In this document: positions 37,437 to 46,531 of the stretch, in pieces
Layout of the letters: each line of letters opens with the position of its first letter
How positions within the stretch are numbered: the first letter of the stretch is position 1
NCBI RefSeq assembly: GCF_000815105.2
Contig: NZ_CP010310.2
Span: 2,790,001 to 2,854,000 of the forward strand
Origin: Pandoraea pulmonicola
GTDB lineage: Bacteria > Pseudomonadota > Gammaproteobacteria > Burkholderiales > Burkholderiaceae
Direction: 5' to 3'
DNA: 64,000 bases
Notes under the pieces: generated by a model
Databases searched by the model: none
Told to the model about the DNA's origin: nothing
What the model saw: the letters and a program-made list of their open reading frames with translations, nothing else
Position numbers and translations under genes: made by a program

Positions 37437-38886
37437 TTAGCCGTAGATCTGGTCCATGAGCGCCTCCTCACCCCGCTTGCGCAAGAGCTCTCGAGTGAGT
37501 TCTTCATAGACCGCCAACTGCAGTGTCTTCATGAGGCCAACCCCGGCCTGCGCCTGCGTTTCGAGATCCTCCGGCAGCCCAAGACTGGCCAGATACGCCG
37601 ACAATTCCCGGTCGTAATCGGCGAGCATGTCCTGCAATTTCTGATGCGCGCGCTCGAATCCATCAGGATCCAGCCGGGCCAGCACCTGTTGCCAAGGCTC
37701 CCATTCGACCAGGAAATACTGTGGGAACTCCAACCGTTCTCGGGCGAGAACCTCCTGCTCGGCGCTCTCCAGATCCTGTGGCGTTACCGTGGAATAATTG
37801 AAGTAAAGCATGTCCGCGATGCCGGTGGGCAAGTGCAGCCGATCGCGCAGTTTGACCTGGTAGGCCAGGTACACTTCGATTTCATGGTTTTGCCGTGCCG
37901 CCTGGGCTTTCTTGCGAGCAATCTTCTCCAGTGCGTCCAGGCGAAATGCCCCTCGCCCGCTTTCGACGATCTCAACGAGCCTGTTGTCGTAATCGCCACG
38001 GCTGACGGCATGCGCATGACTGAGTTTGGTCAGGTCGTTATACGTCAGTGCAACGCGATCGTTGCAGGCCGCGGTGGCCCCTTGTGCGGCCTCGAAGGTC
38101 AGTTGACGAAGTTCGTCATCCTGGGAGAGTTTGGTTAACCACTTGGCGACCCCCGCCTTGAATTCGGCATTATCGTCGACGCCCGCCTTCAAACGGACCA
38201 GAAAACGTGCGAACCCAGCGGCATCTACTTCCAAGCTGTGCGCTTGCCATCGGCGTATCTGTGCTTGTTCGTCGTTGCTCAACCAGTCCCGAACCGCTCC
38301 GTCCACACTGTGAAACGCCTTTCCTAAGCAAAGCTGAGGCCCGTTATAGTCTGGCGCCAACATCGCCTGGTGCGCCTGTTGCAGAAATGCGAGCGAAAAT
38401 GAGTTGCCTTCGGCATTTACCCGAACCTCATACGGCATACTAAATACCCTTGACGGCAGGTGGGTCAGTCGGTTGGACGAGACATTGAGCATTCTTAGAC
38501 TGACAGGCAACGTCGGCAACTCGGTCAGCTGGTTCCCATACGCCACGAGCCCCTCGAGGCCTGCGGGCAATGCTGGCAACTCGAATAGTCGGTTGTTGCG
38601 TAGGTAAAGCTCTGTGAGGCCCCTAGGCAATTCTGGCAGGTGTTCTAAGGAGTTGTGGGCTGCCAAGAGCTTCACGAGGCTCTCAGGCAATTTCGGCAGA
38701 TGCATCAACCTGTTGCCGCGTACGTCAAGCGCTGTGAGACCCGCGGGCAAATCCGGCAGGCTATCCAAAAGCAGGCTCTTCAAGTCTAATTCGCCACCCA
38801 CCATGTTGAGAATTCTGTCCTGCACGATCGCACGGCCTGCCCTCTCCTCCCCCCTCGGCGCGAATGCCACCCATGCGGCCAAGGAG

Positions 38887-40312
38887 AATGAAATGAACGC
38901 GTCCCACCCGAAACGGTGAGAGCAGAGGAAGGAGGTGAATCCTCACGGGCCAACGGCATCGAAGTGCCCAGGTGGAAAATGCACGCATTTCCCGGCAACC
39001 GGAGGATCCACGATGAACAGTATGGCCGTAGGCGTCGACATCGCCAAGCAGGTTTTCCAGGTGCATTACGTCGATCAGCACACCGGAGAGATTGTGAACA
39101 AGCCGATCAAGCGGGCAAAGTTTCTGGAGCACTTCGCGAACAGAGCGCCGAGCCTGATCGGCATGGAGGCGTGCGGCGGTGCGCACCACTGGGCTCGGCA
39201 ACTCGCAAAGATGGGGCACGAGGTCAGATTGATGCCGGCGGAGTTCGTGAAGGCGTTCAACATCCGCAACAAGAACGACGCGGCGGATGCCCGGGCGATT
39301 TGGCTGGCGGTACAGCAGCCGAGCAAGCCGGTGGCGGTGAAGACGGAAATGCAGCAGGCGATGCTGGCGCTGCACCGGATGCGCGAGCAGTTGGTGAAAT
39401 TCCGCACGATGCAGATGAACGGACTGCGCGGCCTGCTAACGGAATACGGCGAGGTGATGAGCCGTGGCCGGGCGAAGCTGGACCAGGAAATAGCCATTGC
39501 GCTTGGTCGGCTCGCGGAGCGCCTGCCGGGAGCGTTGATCGATACGTTGCGCGAGCAGTGGAGCGGGCTGGCGCGGCTCGACGAGCAGATTGCCGAGATC
39601 GAACGCCGGATGCTCGAATGGAAGAAGGAAGACAAGGCGGTAAAGGCGATCAGCGAGATACCCGGCGTGGGATTGCTCACGGCGACGGCGGCAGTGGCGA
39701 TGATGGGCGACGCGAAGGCGTTTCGCTCCGGACGCGAATTCGCCGCGTGGGCGGGTCTGGTACCGAAGCAGACGGGCTCGGGCGGCAAGGTGAACTTGCA
39801 CGGGATCAGCAAGAGGGGCGACACCTATCTGCGCACGCTGCTGATTCACGGTGCGCGAAGCGTGTTGAGCCATGCGAAGGAACCGGGTCCGTGGGTCGAG
39901 CAGATGAAGAAGCGACGGCCGGCGAATGTGGTGATCGTCGCACTGGCCAACAAGACGGCACGGACGATCTGGGCGGTGCTGGCCCATGATCGGCCGTATC
40001 GGAAGGACTACGTGAGCGTGAAGCCAGCCTGAACGGCCCGCGCGAGGTAGACGATCAATGTTTAACACAGGGTGAACGTCGAAAGGTTGCGCAGCAATCA
40101 AGTGTGATGACAAGCCAGGTAGGACCGGGACTCGCTAAGCCTGAATCGGTGCAAGAGCCTTGAGCTCGCCAGGAGAATGAGGCGCGAGTCAGCGAATTTC
40201 ATAGGGGCCCGCAGCGGCAGTACCAGCTGCATCAAGGCCGGATATAGAGCTGCAGCCCATCCTGTCCGTCGGAACACAAGAAAACTGCTGCAAACGGGAC
40301 GCGTTCATATAG
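38887..40312 (+). mobile_element. IS110 family, IS1111 group insertion sequence
   Basis: About 1,426 bp. Subterminal inverted repeats ATGAACGCGTCCC (38893-38905) and GGGACGCGTTCAT (40296-40308) lie a few bases inside the ends, with ~6-7 and ~3-4 base extensions, which is the IS1111-group arrangement. One transposase is present. No target duplication is apparent, as expected for this family. The ends were fixed by restoring the NEL2 reading frame, with one ambiguous G. Confidence 0.88.
39013..40032 (+). CDS. IS110/IS1111 family transposase
   Basis: A 339-residue DEDD-type transposase. The N-terminal RuvC-like domain has MAVGVDIAKQVFQVHYVDQH with the first Asp, IGMEACGGAHHWAR with the Glu, and RNKNDAADARAIW with the DxxD pair. 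The C-terminal Transposase_20 domain is AISEIPGVGLLTATAAVAMM...FAAWAGLVPKQTGSGGKVN, with a conserved serine region. A GGAGGATC ribosome-binding site sits 11 bases before the start. The frame looks intact, so the element may still be mobile. Confidence 0.95.
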   Translation: MNSMAVGVDIAKQVFQVHYVDQHTGEIVNKPIKRAKFLEHFANRAPSLIGMEACGGAHHWARQLAKMGHEVRLMPAEFVKAFNIRNKNDAADARAIWLAVQQPSKPVAVKTEMQQAMLALHRMREQLVKFRTMQMNGLRGLLTEYGEVMSRGRAKLDQEIAIALGRLAERLPGALIDTLREQWSGLARLDEQIAEIERRMLEWKKEDKAVKAISEIPGVGLLTATAAVAMMGDAKAFRSGREFAAWAGLVPKQTGSGGKVNLHGISKRGDTYLRTLLIHGARSVLSHAKEPGPWVEQMKKRRPANVVIVALANKTARTIWAVLAHDRPYRKDYVSVKPA

Positions 40313-40809
40313 CACCGATAGAGCTCATCGATGCCGCTATCATCTCCCGCCTGCTGTTCTGGCAAGTTCGCGATCAGTTTTCTCAAGAGTTGACCCGCGT
40401 TCACGCGAGTCTCCAGCGTGGCGAGCACATTACGGGCGAGTTTCACATAAGCTGGCGACGGTTCACTGGACTGGCCACCGGGCACATTTTCCTGGCCAAG
40501 GTTTGCGAATGCGTCGACCAATACCTCGATGTCCGGGCCTTCACGGCACGAGCGTGTCAAATGCTGCGTCAAGTCCCGGCACACCCACTCAATGTCCGTG
40601 CCACCCACCTGACTGAACTGGCGATGGGTCCAGGCGAGCGCGGCGAGTAGCGTGGCGCAGCGCCACTCATGGCCCGGACCGCCACGCTGGCCGGCATACT
40701 CGAGCATTAATCCTCTTTCTTCATCGACTTGCGGGGACGAGCCAGAGCACTCGCACAGCACTTGGGCCAGCCCGTCCAGTAAATGTGATCCAACAGAAGT
40801 GATCGGCAT

Positions 40810-41260
40810 GGATGAAAAGTCAATGGAGAAAAGCAACGGCTTGGCTCGACTTCGACACCAGTTCGAGGAACGCGCCCATTCCGCTCATCGGCCGACGCCT
40901 CGGTGCGGTTAGGCATGCGAAATGGCACTATGTCACGCGCGTTTCTTCTTGGAGTCAAGATCGGACTGGTCTAGTGGAAGCCATCTAGTCGCCAATTTTT
41001 TAGATTTGGTTCATTGACAATTTTTCGGATATTGATATTGAGAAATTGTTAATGTTATGTAAATCAAATAATTACAATGTTTTTATGGAAACTCTCATAA
41101 CGTGGTGGAGAGAAATTTCAAATATCTTTCACAAATTATCTCTGGTTTGGAGGACGTCATTTGAAAAACCGCTTTGGCATGAAGGGCTGAGATACTTGAG
41201 CTTGCCCCCGAAAAACAAATCTCCTGTTGAGCGTAAACTCAAGCAAGGAGCGTCAGGAAG
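40810..41260. other. Upstream region of NEL2, AT-rich
   Basis: About 450 bp. The right half is strongly AT-rich. A 60-70 residue frame there (from 41046 or 41085) lacks a ribosome-binding site and is not called. It contains the NEL2 promoter if one exists. Confidence 0.4.
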
Positions 41261-41400
41261 ATGAGCAAGACGACGCGGGCGCGCTATACGCTCGAGTTCA
41301 AGCTGAAAGCAGTTAGAGCGTTGCGGCGATGGCCGCGACGCTGGATGTGTCAGGCTCCGTGCTTTCTGCACATGCTGGCCTCACCTTCCGGCAGAAATCC
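41261..41400 (+). pseudogene. IS3-family OrfA relic
   Basis: MSKTTRARYTLEFKLKAVRA is the standard N-terminus of IS3-type OrfA proteins, preceded by AGGAAG. After the next ~3 codons the homologous continuation (AAMAATLDVSGSVLS) is in another frame and then ends. Only the 5' tip of the element survives. Confidence 0.75.
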
Positions 41401-41471
41401 GGTGATTTGCTCTTCCGTAGGGAGCATCTTCATGTTTCCAGCGGGTCTGGTTTGCAGCGGGCAGATCAGTC

Positions 41472-42008
41472 TCATTTGGCTAGGCGATAGGCTCCGCTTC
41501 CTACTGCCGCGATGACCGCGGCAAGAGTCTCCTCCCGAGTAAGCGCATCTATCGGCAGGGCATGTCGTTCAAGCTGACCGAGCGATGAGAGTTGCTTATG
41601 GAGCTCCGTGATCGTTCCGGGATCAGTCAGGGTGTCGCCGCCCCGCTCTTGGCAACGCCGGATGGCCACGTCGAGAAGTGGACGCAGAACGATATAGTGA
41701 ACAGGCACCGGGATTTTCTTGAACGGAGCGAGGAACCACGGCCCGATGATCCCGTCCACAATGACAAAATATCCGCCCCTGGCATAGCCTTCGGCTGCTC
41801 GCGATAGCACATCGACAACAACGGTGTTCTGGTCATGCGCTGCCGGCAGATAGGGTGGGAGCGCTCCATTCTTGATGAAATGCCAGAAGTCGTCGGAATG
41901 AAGATGGACCGTCGACGATCCGGGCGCTCTGGCAAGAGCCTGCGCTGTCGTGGTTTTGCCTGAACCGGGAGGCCCGGTCAGAATGAGTATTTCACCTGCG
42001 TGATTCAT
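41472..42008 (-). CDS. P-loop kinase-like ATPase
   Basis: A 178-residue protein. The Walker A motif ILILTGPPGSGKTTTAQALA lies at residues ~6-25. A DD pair follows in HLHSDDFWHFIKNG, and VIVDGIIGPWFLAPF resembles Walker B. A lid-like Arg-rich helix (LLDVAIRRCQERGG) comes near residue 115. This is the size and layout of chloramphenicol-phosphotransferase/adenylylsulfate-kinase-type small-molecule kinases, and the zeta-toxin fold is related. No antitoxin is adjacent. The start at MNHAGEILI is chosen over 42044 because the family begins there and AAGAAAG precedes it. Confidence 0.82.
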   Translation of the reverse strand: MNHAGEILILTGPPGSGKTTTAQALARAPGSSTVHLHSDDFWHFIKNGALPPYLPAAHDQNTVVVDVLSRAAEGYARGGYFVIVDGIIGPWFLAPFKKIPVPVHYIVLRPLLDVAIRRCQERGGDTLTDPGTITELHKQLSSLGQLERHALPIDALTREETLAAVIAAVGSGAYRLAK

Positions 42009-42040
42009 GAGCTTCTTTCTTGATCGATGGGCGAGCGCCT

Positions 42041-42205
42041 TCATCCGGGCATGTCTTGCCTCAGCGCTTTTTCACTCATCACATCGGCTTCGCGCTCGAG
42101 CCCCGAGTCGTCGTTGATCGCCACGCCCTCCTTCATCTGCATGGTCGGCTTCACTCTCCCCTGCGCCTGCTGCACGACGTGCCCCTGCCTGAGGGCTGAT
42201 GAACT
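42041..42205 (-). pseudogene. DUF4157 fragment
   Basis: The segment [20 protein letters not shown] and then [20 protein letters not shown] is nearly identical to the second half of the DUF4157 domain at 28.9 kb. The HEAWH motif and everything N-terminal are missing (the frame reads ALRQGHVVQ), and it stops soon after EKAL. It is a relic of a second copy. Confidence 0.8.
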
Positions 42206-42446
42206 CATGGACGGCCTCGCGGGATATGGGGGCGGCGGACCGCCCTCCTGTTGTTCGGCTTGAAACACAACCTCAAACATCAAGAATATTGCGTTCGCGA
42301 TCATCGTCGGTATCGAGATGTTACTCCTCGACTTGTATTTGTCCCAGTTTCGCCTTCAAACGGAAGTGACGATACTTCACTCAACGACTAACGCAATACG
42401 TCCAGAACTGCCATATCAACCGAACCGCGGATTAAGGAGAAACATC
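42206..42446. other. Intergenic
   Basis: About 240 bp leading to the small ORF; nothing else recognised. Confidence 0.3.
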
Positions 42447-42527
42447 ATGAACCCGATCATCATCGCAGCTGTCGTGCACAGCCTCATGGCTTCTATCGCC
42501 AACGATGTAGTGTGTTTGTTCTGCTGA
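42447..42527 (+). CDS. Possible 26-residue hydrophobic peptide
   Basis: ATTAAGGAGAAACATC directly before the ATG is a near-ideal ribosome-binding site. The frame encodes a short hydrophobic peptide starting MNPIIIAAVVHSLMASIAND and ending in CLFC. It could be a membrane peptide, a leader peptide, or the preserved start of a truncated gene. No family can be named. Confidence 0.4.
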   Translation: MNPIIIAAVVHSLMASIANDVVCLFC

Positions 42528-42589
42528 CGCCCGGCTCGGAATCACAACAGAATAACCGGTGAGGAAGTTCACGGTGGGCCTAATCTCGA

Positions 42590-42700
42590 TCACCCCACCG
42601 CACCCGCCCTTGCCTTCGCGATCACCTCTATCTCGAACTGGAAGCCATAGAGCCACGTCACGCCAACGGCGGTGAGCAATGGAATAAAGCGGTCTTCTAT
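42590..42700 (-). pseudogene. Rid/YjgF-family C-terminal relic
   Basis: The minus-strand segment FIPLLTAVGVTWLYGFQFEI EVIAKARAG resembles the last strand and helix of RidA-type deaminases (VGV..L......IEIEVIA). No start or N-terminal part is present. Confidence 0.45.
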
Positions 42701-42918
42701 CGCTCGAGTCGGGGAAAAATGTAAATGTGAAAATACTTGCCGGGACGGTTTGGCCCGCCACCAGCCGATATCGGCCAGAAAACGGATGTCATCAACAAAA
42801 CGCACGAATAAGGTAGCCTTGCTGGAATTCGGATCGTTGCCGACGTCGGCGATCCCCGTTTTCTTTCGATACTTGAATGAGCGCCAATCCGGGCCTCATC
42901 GCGTGAGGGAGGGTGACG

Positions 42919-44772
42919 ATGACCAAGATGCGGGAAGTCAACGGCAGTCTGATCGTTTCGGCGCATCGGGGCGATGCGAAGACCCTCCTGGCCTTCGACA
43001 TCACGGCGCCGACAGACCGTGAGCGACTCGCGGGATTCACGATCCAGGTCAAGCCTCAGGGCAGGCCCGCCTACTATCTGTGGAACAAGTTGCAGTTCGA
43101 GCATCCTGACCGGCATGCGCAAGTTGCCTCGGAGCCGGCCTATTCCACCGTCAACGCGCCGTTACACCGGTTTCGCTGGGTCCACGTCCCCGGCAGCGAC
43201 CACCAGGGGCTGAAACCGCCATTCGGTGTCTACGCGTACACGGTCACTCCTCGCTACTTCGACGAATACCAACGGCTCATGCCACTGGACCCCGCGCGCA
43301 GTGCGACGGTCTCGATCGAACTCAGGCCGTTCGAGGACGGCCCGGTCCGGTTGGGTTTCACACGCGGGTACGCGCAATCCCAGGCCTACGTGAATCATTT
43401 TGGCCCTGACCTCGTTCTCAGGCCTGACACGGATGCGCTTGTGTTCGACACTCGTCAGGTTGCCGGCAAAAATGCGCAGGGCAACGACTTCACGTATCTC
43501 GATGTCTACGCGTGGGCCGGCGCGAGCGCCCGCGAACGGATCGTCGAAGTCCTGAATCTGGTTCACGAGTCACCCGAAAAGCAACTGGACGTCTTCGCAT
43601 ACGACCTGAACGAACCCGATGTCGTCACCGCCCTGCTTCTGCTCGGTCACGAGCAGCGTGTGCGCGTGATACTGGACAACGCCTCATTGCATAAATCCAC
43701 CGCCGACAAAAGATCGGCCGAAGACGAATTCGAGGAGCGCTTCAGCGCTGCGGCCGGCGATGAAGCCATTCTGCGCGGCAAGTTCGGGCGCTACGCTCAC
43801 GACAAGGTTTTCGTGGTGTACGCCGACAAGGCGCGCCAGCAGCCTGAACTCGTCCTGACCGGCTCCACCAACCTCTCGTTGACGGGTTTGTATGTCAACG
43901 CGAACCATGTGCTCGTGTTCGACGACCGGGCGATTGCGGGCGTCTATGCCGACGTTTTCCAGGAAGCCTGGACGACGAAAGTGCATCGGGCCACCTTTGC
44001 CGAATCGTCGCTGGCGACGACCACGCACAACTTTGCGCCATTGAATACAGGGCCAATCGAAATCGATTTCTCCCCGCATCTGCCGGCCGACAAAGACAAG
44101 GTGCTCGGCCGCATCGTGGAGCGCATCGCGCACGAGCGCGAAGTCGTCGGCAACGGGAGCGTCCTCTTTGCCGTGATGACGATGGACGGCGCCGCGCGCA
44201 AGGAGCAGCCCCCTAAACCGAACATGGTGTACGACAGCCTGAAATCGCTGCATGAGAGCGAGACGATTTTCAGCTATGGCATCTCCGACAGTCCTGGGCA
44301 GGTGTGGCTTTACGGCCCCGACGCCAGGGGCGGCATTCTCGTTAGCGGCAAACCGGGGCAGCCCCTGCTCCCCTCACCGTTCGAGCAGGTGCCCGGCATC
44401 GGTGGTGGCCACGAAATTCATCACAAATTCGTGGTGTGCGGTTTCGGACGTGAGGATGCGGTGGTGTTCTGCGGCTCGTCGAATCTGGCGGAAGGCGGCG
44501 AACTGGATAACGGGGATAACCTGCTTTGCATCCACGATCCCGCCATTGCAACCGCATTTGCGATCGAGACGCTGCTGCTGGTTGATCACTACAATTTCCT
44601 CAACCGGCTGAGTACCAAGTCCACCGACAGTCACACCCCGCGCGGAGCCGCCGACAACCGCACTGCCGCAAAGGCCGCTGCATGGTTCCTAGGGACCACC
44701 GATAAATGGGCGGCGCCCTACTTCGTCGACGGCAGCACGCGGGAGCGCGACAGGCAACTCTTCACCGGTTGA
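42919..44772 (+). CDS. Phospholipase D-like protein with two HKD motifs
   Basis: A 617-residue protein. The first PLD motif is HDKVFVVYADKARQQPELVL with TGSTNLSLTG downstream (about residues 294-320). The second is HHKFVVCGFGREDAVVFCGS followed by SNLAEGG (about residues 505-530). Both have H-x-K and the following Asn/Ser typical of the family, and the second ends in a GDN triplet. Such enzymes hydrolyse phospholipids or nucleic acids; in this setting an antibacterial or host-directed effector is possible. No signal peptide or lipobox is seen. The start at ATG 42919 follows GAGGGAGGG; a GTG two codons upstream is an alternative. The 3' end overlaps by 11 bp the end of a convergent small gene. 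Confidence 0.87.
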   Translation: MTKMREVNGSLIVSAHRGDAKTLLAFDITAPTDRERLAGFTIQVKPQGRPAYYLWNKLQFEHPDRHAQVASEPAYSTVNAPLHRFRWVHVPGSDHQGLKPPFGVYAYTVTPRYFDEYQRLMPLDPARSATVSIELRPFEDGPVRLGFTRGYAQSQAYVNHFGPDLVLRPDTDALVFDTRQVAGKNAQGNDFTYLDVYAWAGASARERIVEVLNLVHESPEKQLDVFAYDLNEPDVVTALLLLGHEQRVRVILDNASLHKSTADKRSAEDEFEERFSAAAGDEAILRGKFGRYAHDKVFVVYADKARQQPELVLTGSTNLSLTGLYVNANHVLVFDDRAIAGVYADVFQEAWTTKVHRATFAESSLATTTHNFAPLNTGPIEIDFSPHLPADKDKVLGRIVERIAHEREVVGNGSVLFAVMTMDGAARKEQPPKPNMVYDSLKSLHESETIFSYGISDSPGQVWLYGPDARGGILVSGKPGQPLLPSPFEQVPGIGGGHEIHHKFVVCGFGREDAVVFCGSSNLAEGGELDNGDNLLCIHDPAIATAFAIETLLLVDHYNFLNRLSTKSTDSHTPRGAADNRTAAKAAAWFLGTTDKWAAPYFVDGSTRERDRQLFTG

Positions 44773-45082
44773 GTGGCGCCGCACCAGCCCGAAATCGTTT
44801 CTTTGCGCAAGATGGGATTTCGTCGCGCCCCTTCAACATGCGAAGTTGCTCCCAACTCGAACTGGGGCACGTAGCAGGCTTCTTTTCTGGCATGCACCAA
44901 ACCCGAAACGTGTTGACCTGCTTATCAGCAAGGCATTTATCGAAGTGTTCGACGCTCAGATACTTGGGAGGCAAAACAGCAAAGCAGCTTGTGGCGACCG
45001 TTGTCAGTACGACTGCAGGAAGAAGGCGTACATGAAGCCACTTCATGGGGCGCAAAGCTGGATAATGGTCCATTCTAGGCAT
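44762..45082 (-). CDS. Small secreted Cys-containing protein
   Basis: A 106-residue protein with an N-terminal signal (MKWLHVRLLPAVVLTTVATS at residues 13-32, then CFA). The mature part has cysteines in DKCLADK, WCMPEKKPATCPS and PSCAKK that could form disulfides. GGAG upstream supports the start at MPRMDHYP. It is convergent with and overlaps the phospholipase D-like gene. A periplasmic immunity role is conceivable but unsupported beyond position. Confidence 0.6.
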   Translation of the reverse strand: MPRMDHYPALRPMKWLHVRLLPAVVLTTVATSCFAVLPPKYLSVEHFDKCLADKQVNTFRVWCMPEKKPATCPSSSWEQLRMLKGRDEIPSCAKKRFRAGAAPLNR

Positions 45083-45201
45083 CTCACTGTCTCCGCATGG
45101 CAAGGTCGAAGAATCGAAGCTTCAAAGTCGGGGGTAACTGCTATTCGTAAATTTACCGCTACCTCTTCGCGAAGCGCCTGATTGTTTTCCGTTGACCGGA
45201 C

Positions 45202-46003
45202 TCATCTCAGTACCAAGCGCTTCAGAAAACCATCGAGCATGCCAATGTCCCCTTCCGCTCTCTTATAGTCGACCTCATGCTCGACCTCCCTGAGCATGGT
45301 CTCAATGAAATCATGGATAGCCGGGCGTCGTGGCCCAAGCTCGGCCTCTCCAGCGCATTTTGATGGCGAGCAGTTCATTTATCTCTGCGATCAACGCTTC
45401 GTCCGTTAGCGTTCCTGCCACCAGATCTGCAAACCGCATTGGGGGCATTCCCTTACCCGAATCGATCCAGCGCACTGCGAGCAAGGGACGCAAGACGTAC
45501 AGATACTTCTTGTAACGAACTTCATCGCCTTGCAGGTATCCCCGGAAGTTCTTTTTGGCCATGGAGAGATAGTGATGTCGGCCGCGTACCGGGGAGAAAA
45601 ATGTGCGAGCCAGTTCTCGCAGCTCGTTCACGTAGACGGCGTCCGCCATGTACACCACCGGGGATTCCAGCCATTCAAGCAGCGTTGGGTTCGATCGGTG
45701 CAAAAGTTGTAGGGCCTTCCGAATTTCCCAGCCGCTAACATCCAGCTCATCGTCAATGGGCTTCTCAATCACGTCCCGCTGGGTTTCGACCCGCAAGTAC
45801 CATTCAAGCCGATGGACGTATATGAAGCGCACGTCATAGTCGCTGTCGGGCGATGCGAAGCCCCAGCCGCGACTCCCCGATTCGCAAGCATATAGGACCT
45901 TAACATCATGAGCTCGCTCGGCGGCGGCCAACTCGGCCATGATGCGAGCCCGCACGTCGGGATCGATAGGGTGATCGCTTAGGACCGGCAGATACGATTG
46001 CAT
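45202..46003 (-). pseudogene. RlaP-type nucleotidyltransferase, frameshifted near the 3' end
   Basis: The protein begins MQSYLPVLSDHPIDPDVRAR and carries the nucleotidyltransferase signature ACESGSRGWGFASPDSDYDV R (G-S-R-x-W...D-x-D). It runs to IKMRW and then shifts into a short end at 45311. One extra A near 45348 explains this: skipping it restores ELGPRRPAIHDFIETMLREV and a tail DIGMLDGFLKRLVLR with a stop at 45202, giving ~266 residues. The catalytic N-terminal part is intact, so residual function is possible; a sequencing error must also be considered. Confidence 0.8.
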
Positions 46004-46139
46004 ATTCCTCATTCGATGCGATAAATGACCGAGTATCTTCTTCGTGACCACGGCGCTGACGCGAATCCTCCGCCGATAACGAAGTTTATGCGGTGTCGGC
46101 GAGCGTCGCCATACCGCCAGAGTCCTCCGCCACTGCGCG

Positions 46140-46300
46140 ATGACGATGCGCAAAATCCACGCCAGCGTGCCGACCCCGTTTGCGCTGAGCGTGCAGAATT
46201 TGACCGACCGCCGCTGCTGGGCCGCGGGTGACCCCGACATCAACGGTGCGTGGGCCCGGCAAGCCACGCACCTTCTGGCTGACAGCGCAGTTCGATCTCT
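46140..46300 (+). pseudogene. Possible TonB-receptor C-terminal relic
   Basis: The frame reads PTPFALSVQNLTDRRCWAAG, which resembles the penultimate strand of TonB-dependent receptors (xVQNLxDRxYWA). The usual last strand (PRTFxLSxxxxF) is degenerate. It lies just upstream of the fecI locus. Confidence 0.35.
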
Positions 46301-46384
46301 GAACGTACCCACACAGGACGCGACATGACGGTTCGATTCGTCAGTCGCGTTCTTTGCCTATCCGCTATTGACCTGGATTAGAAA

Positions 46385-46403
46385 TGAAATGATAATCAGT
46401 CGC
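46385..46403. promoter_or_regulatory. Fur-box-like site upstream of fecI
   Basis: The 11-base core AATGATAATCA agrees exactly with the left and middle of the Fur consensus GATAATGATAATCATTATC; the right arm is weaker. It sits ~130 bp upstream of a FecI-type sigma gene, the usual target of Fur repression. The duplicated copy near 18.47 kb has AATGATAAGCA. Confidence 0.65.
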
Positions 46404-46531
46404 ATTTAATAATTGTATTCGGCACCGCGAACTCTCGCGTTCGATCCCGGACTTTCTGTGCTTCCCCTCTCCCTTCGTCATCGCGTCGCCAGCCGGACCG
46501 GTTCATCCGGGCGCTTTGCGCCGCTCGATTG

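Larger units (their letters stand above)
37437..40809 (-). pseudogene. LRR-NEL E3 ubiquitin ligase, NEL2, interrupted by an IS1111-type element
   Basis: The 5' part (40809 down to 40313) starts MPITSVGSHLLDGLAQVLCE and matches the N-terminal domain of NEL1 and NEL3 up to GIDELYR. The 3' part (38886 down to 37437) resumes at SLAAWVAFAPRGEERAG, has five LPX leucine-rich repeats and a full NEL domain with CNDRVALTYNDLTK (Cys codon at 38064-38066, Asp two residues later). Removing 38887-40312 joins the two as ELYRCSLAAWVA, colinear with ELYRSALRAWVA of NEL1, giving a 648-residue intact protein. As it stands the gene is split: the first part would end in ~30 foreign residues, and the second has no evident ribosome-binding site. 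Confidence 0.9.
46013..46531. other. fecI upstream region
   Basis: 519 bp holding the possible receptor relic (46140-46300), then an AT-rich patch with the Fur-box-like site and the fecI leader. The part from 46382 onward is the counterpart of the relic at 18302-18488. Confidence 0.6.

Noticed and set aside
41046..41264. 72-codon AT-rich frame
   Set aside because: No ribosome-binding site, runs into the IS3 relic, and looks like chance in AT-rich DNA.
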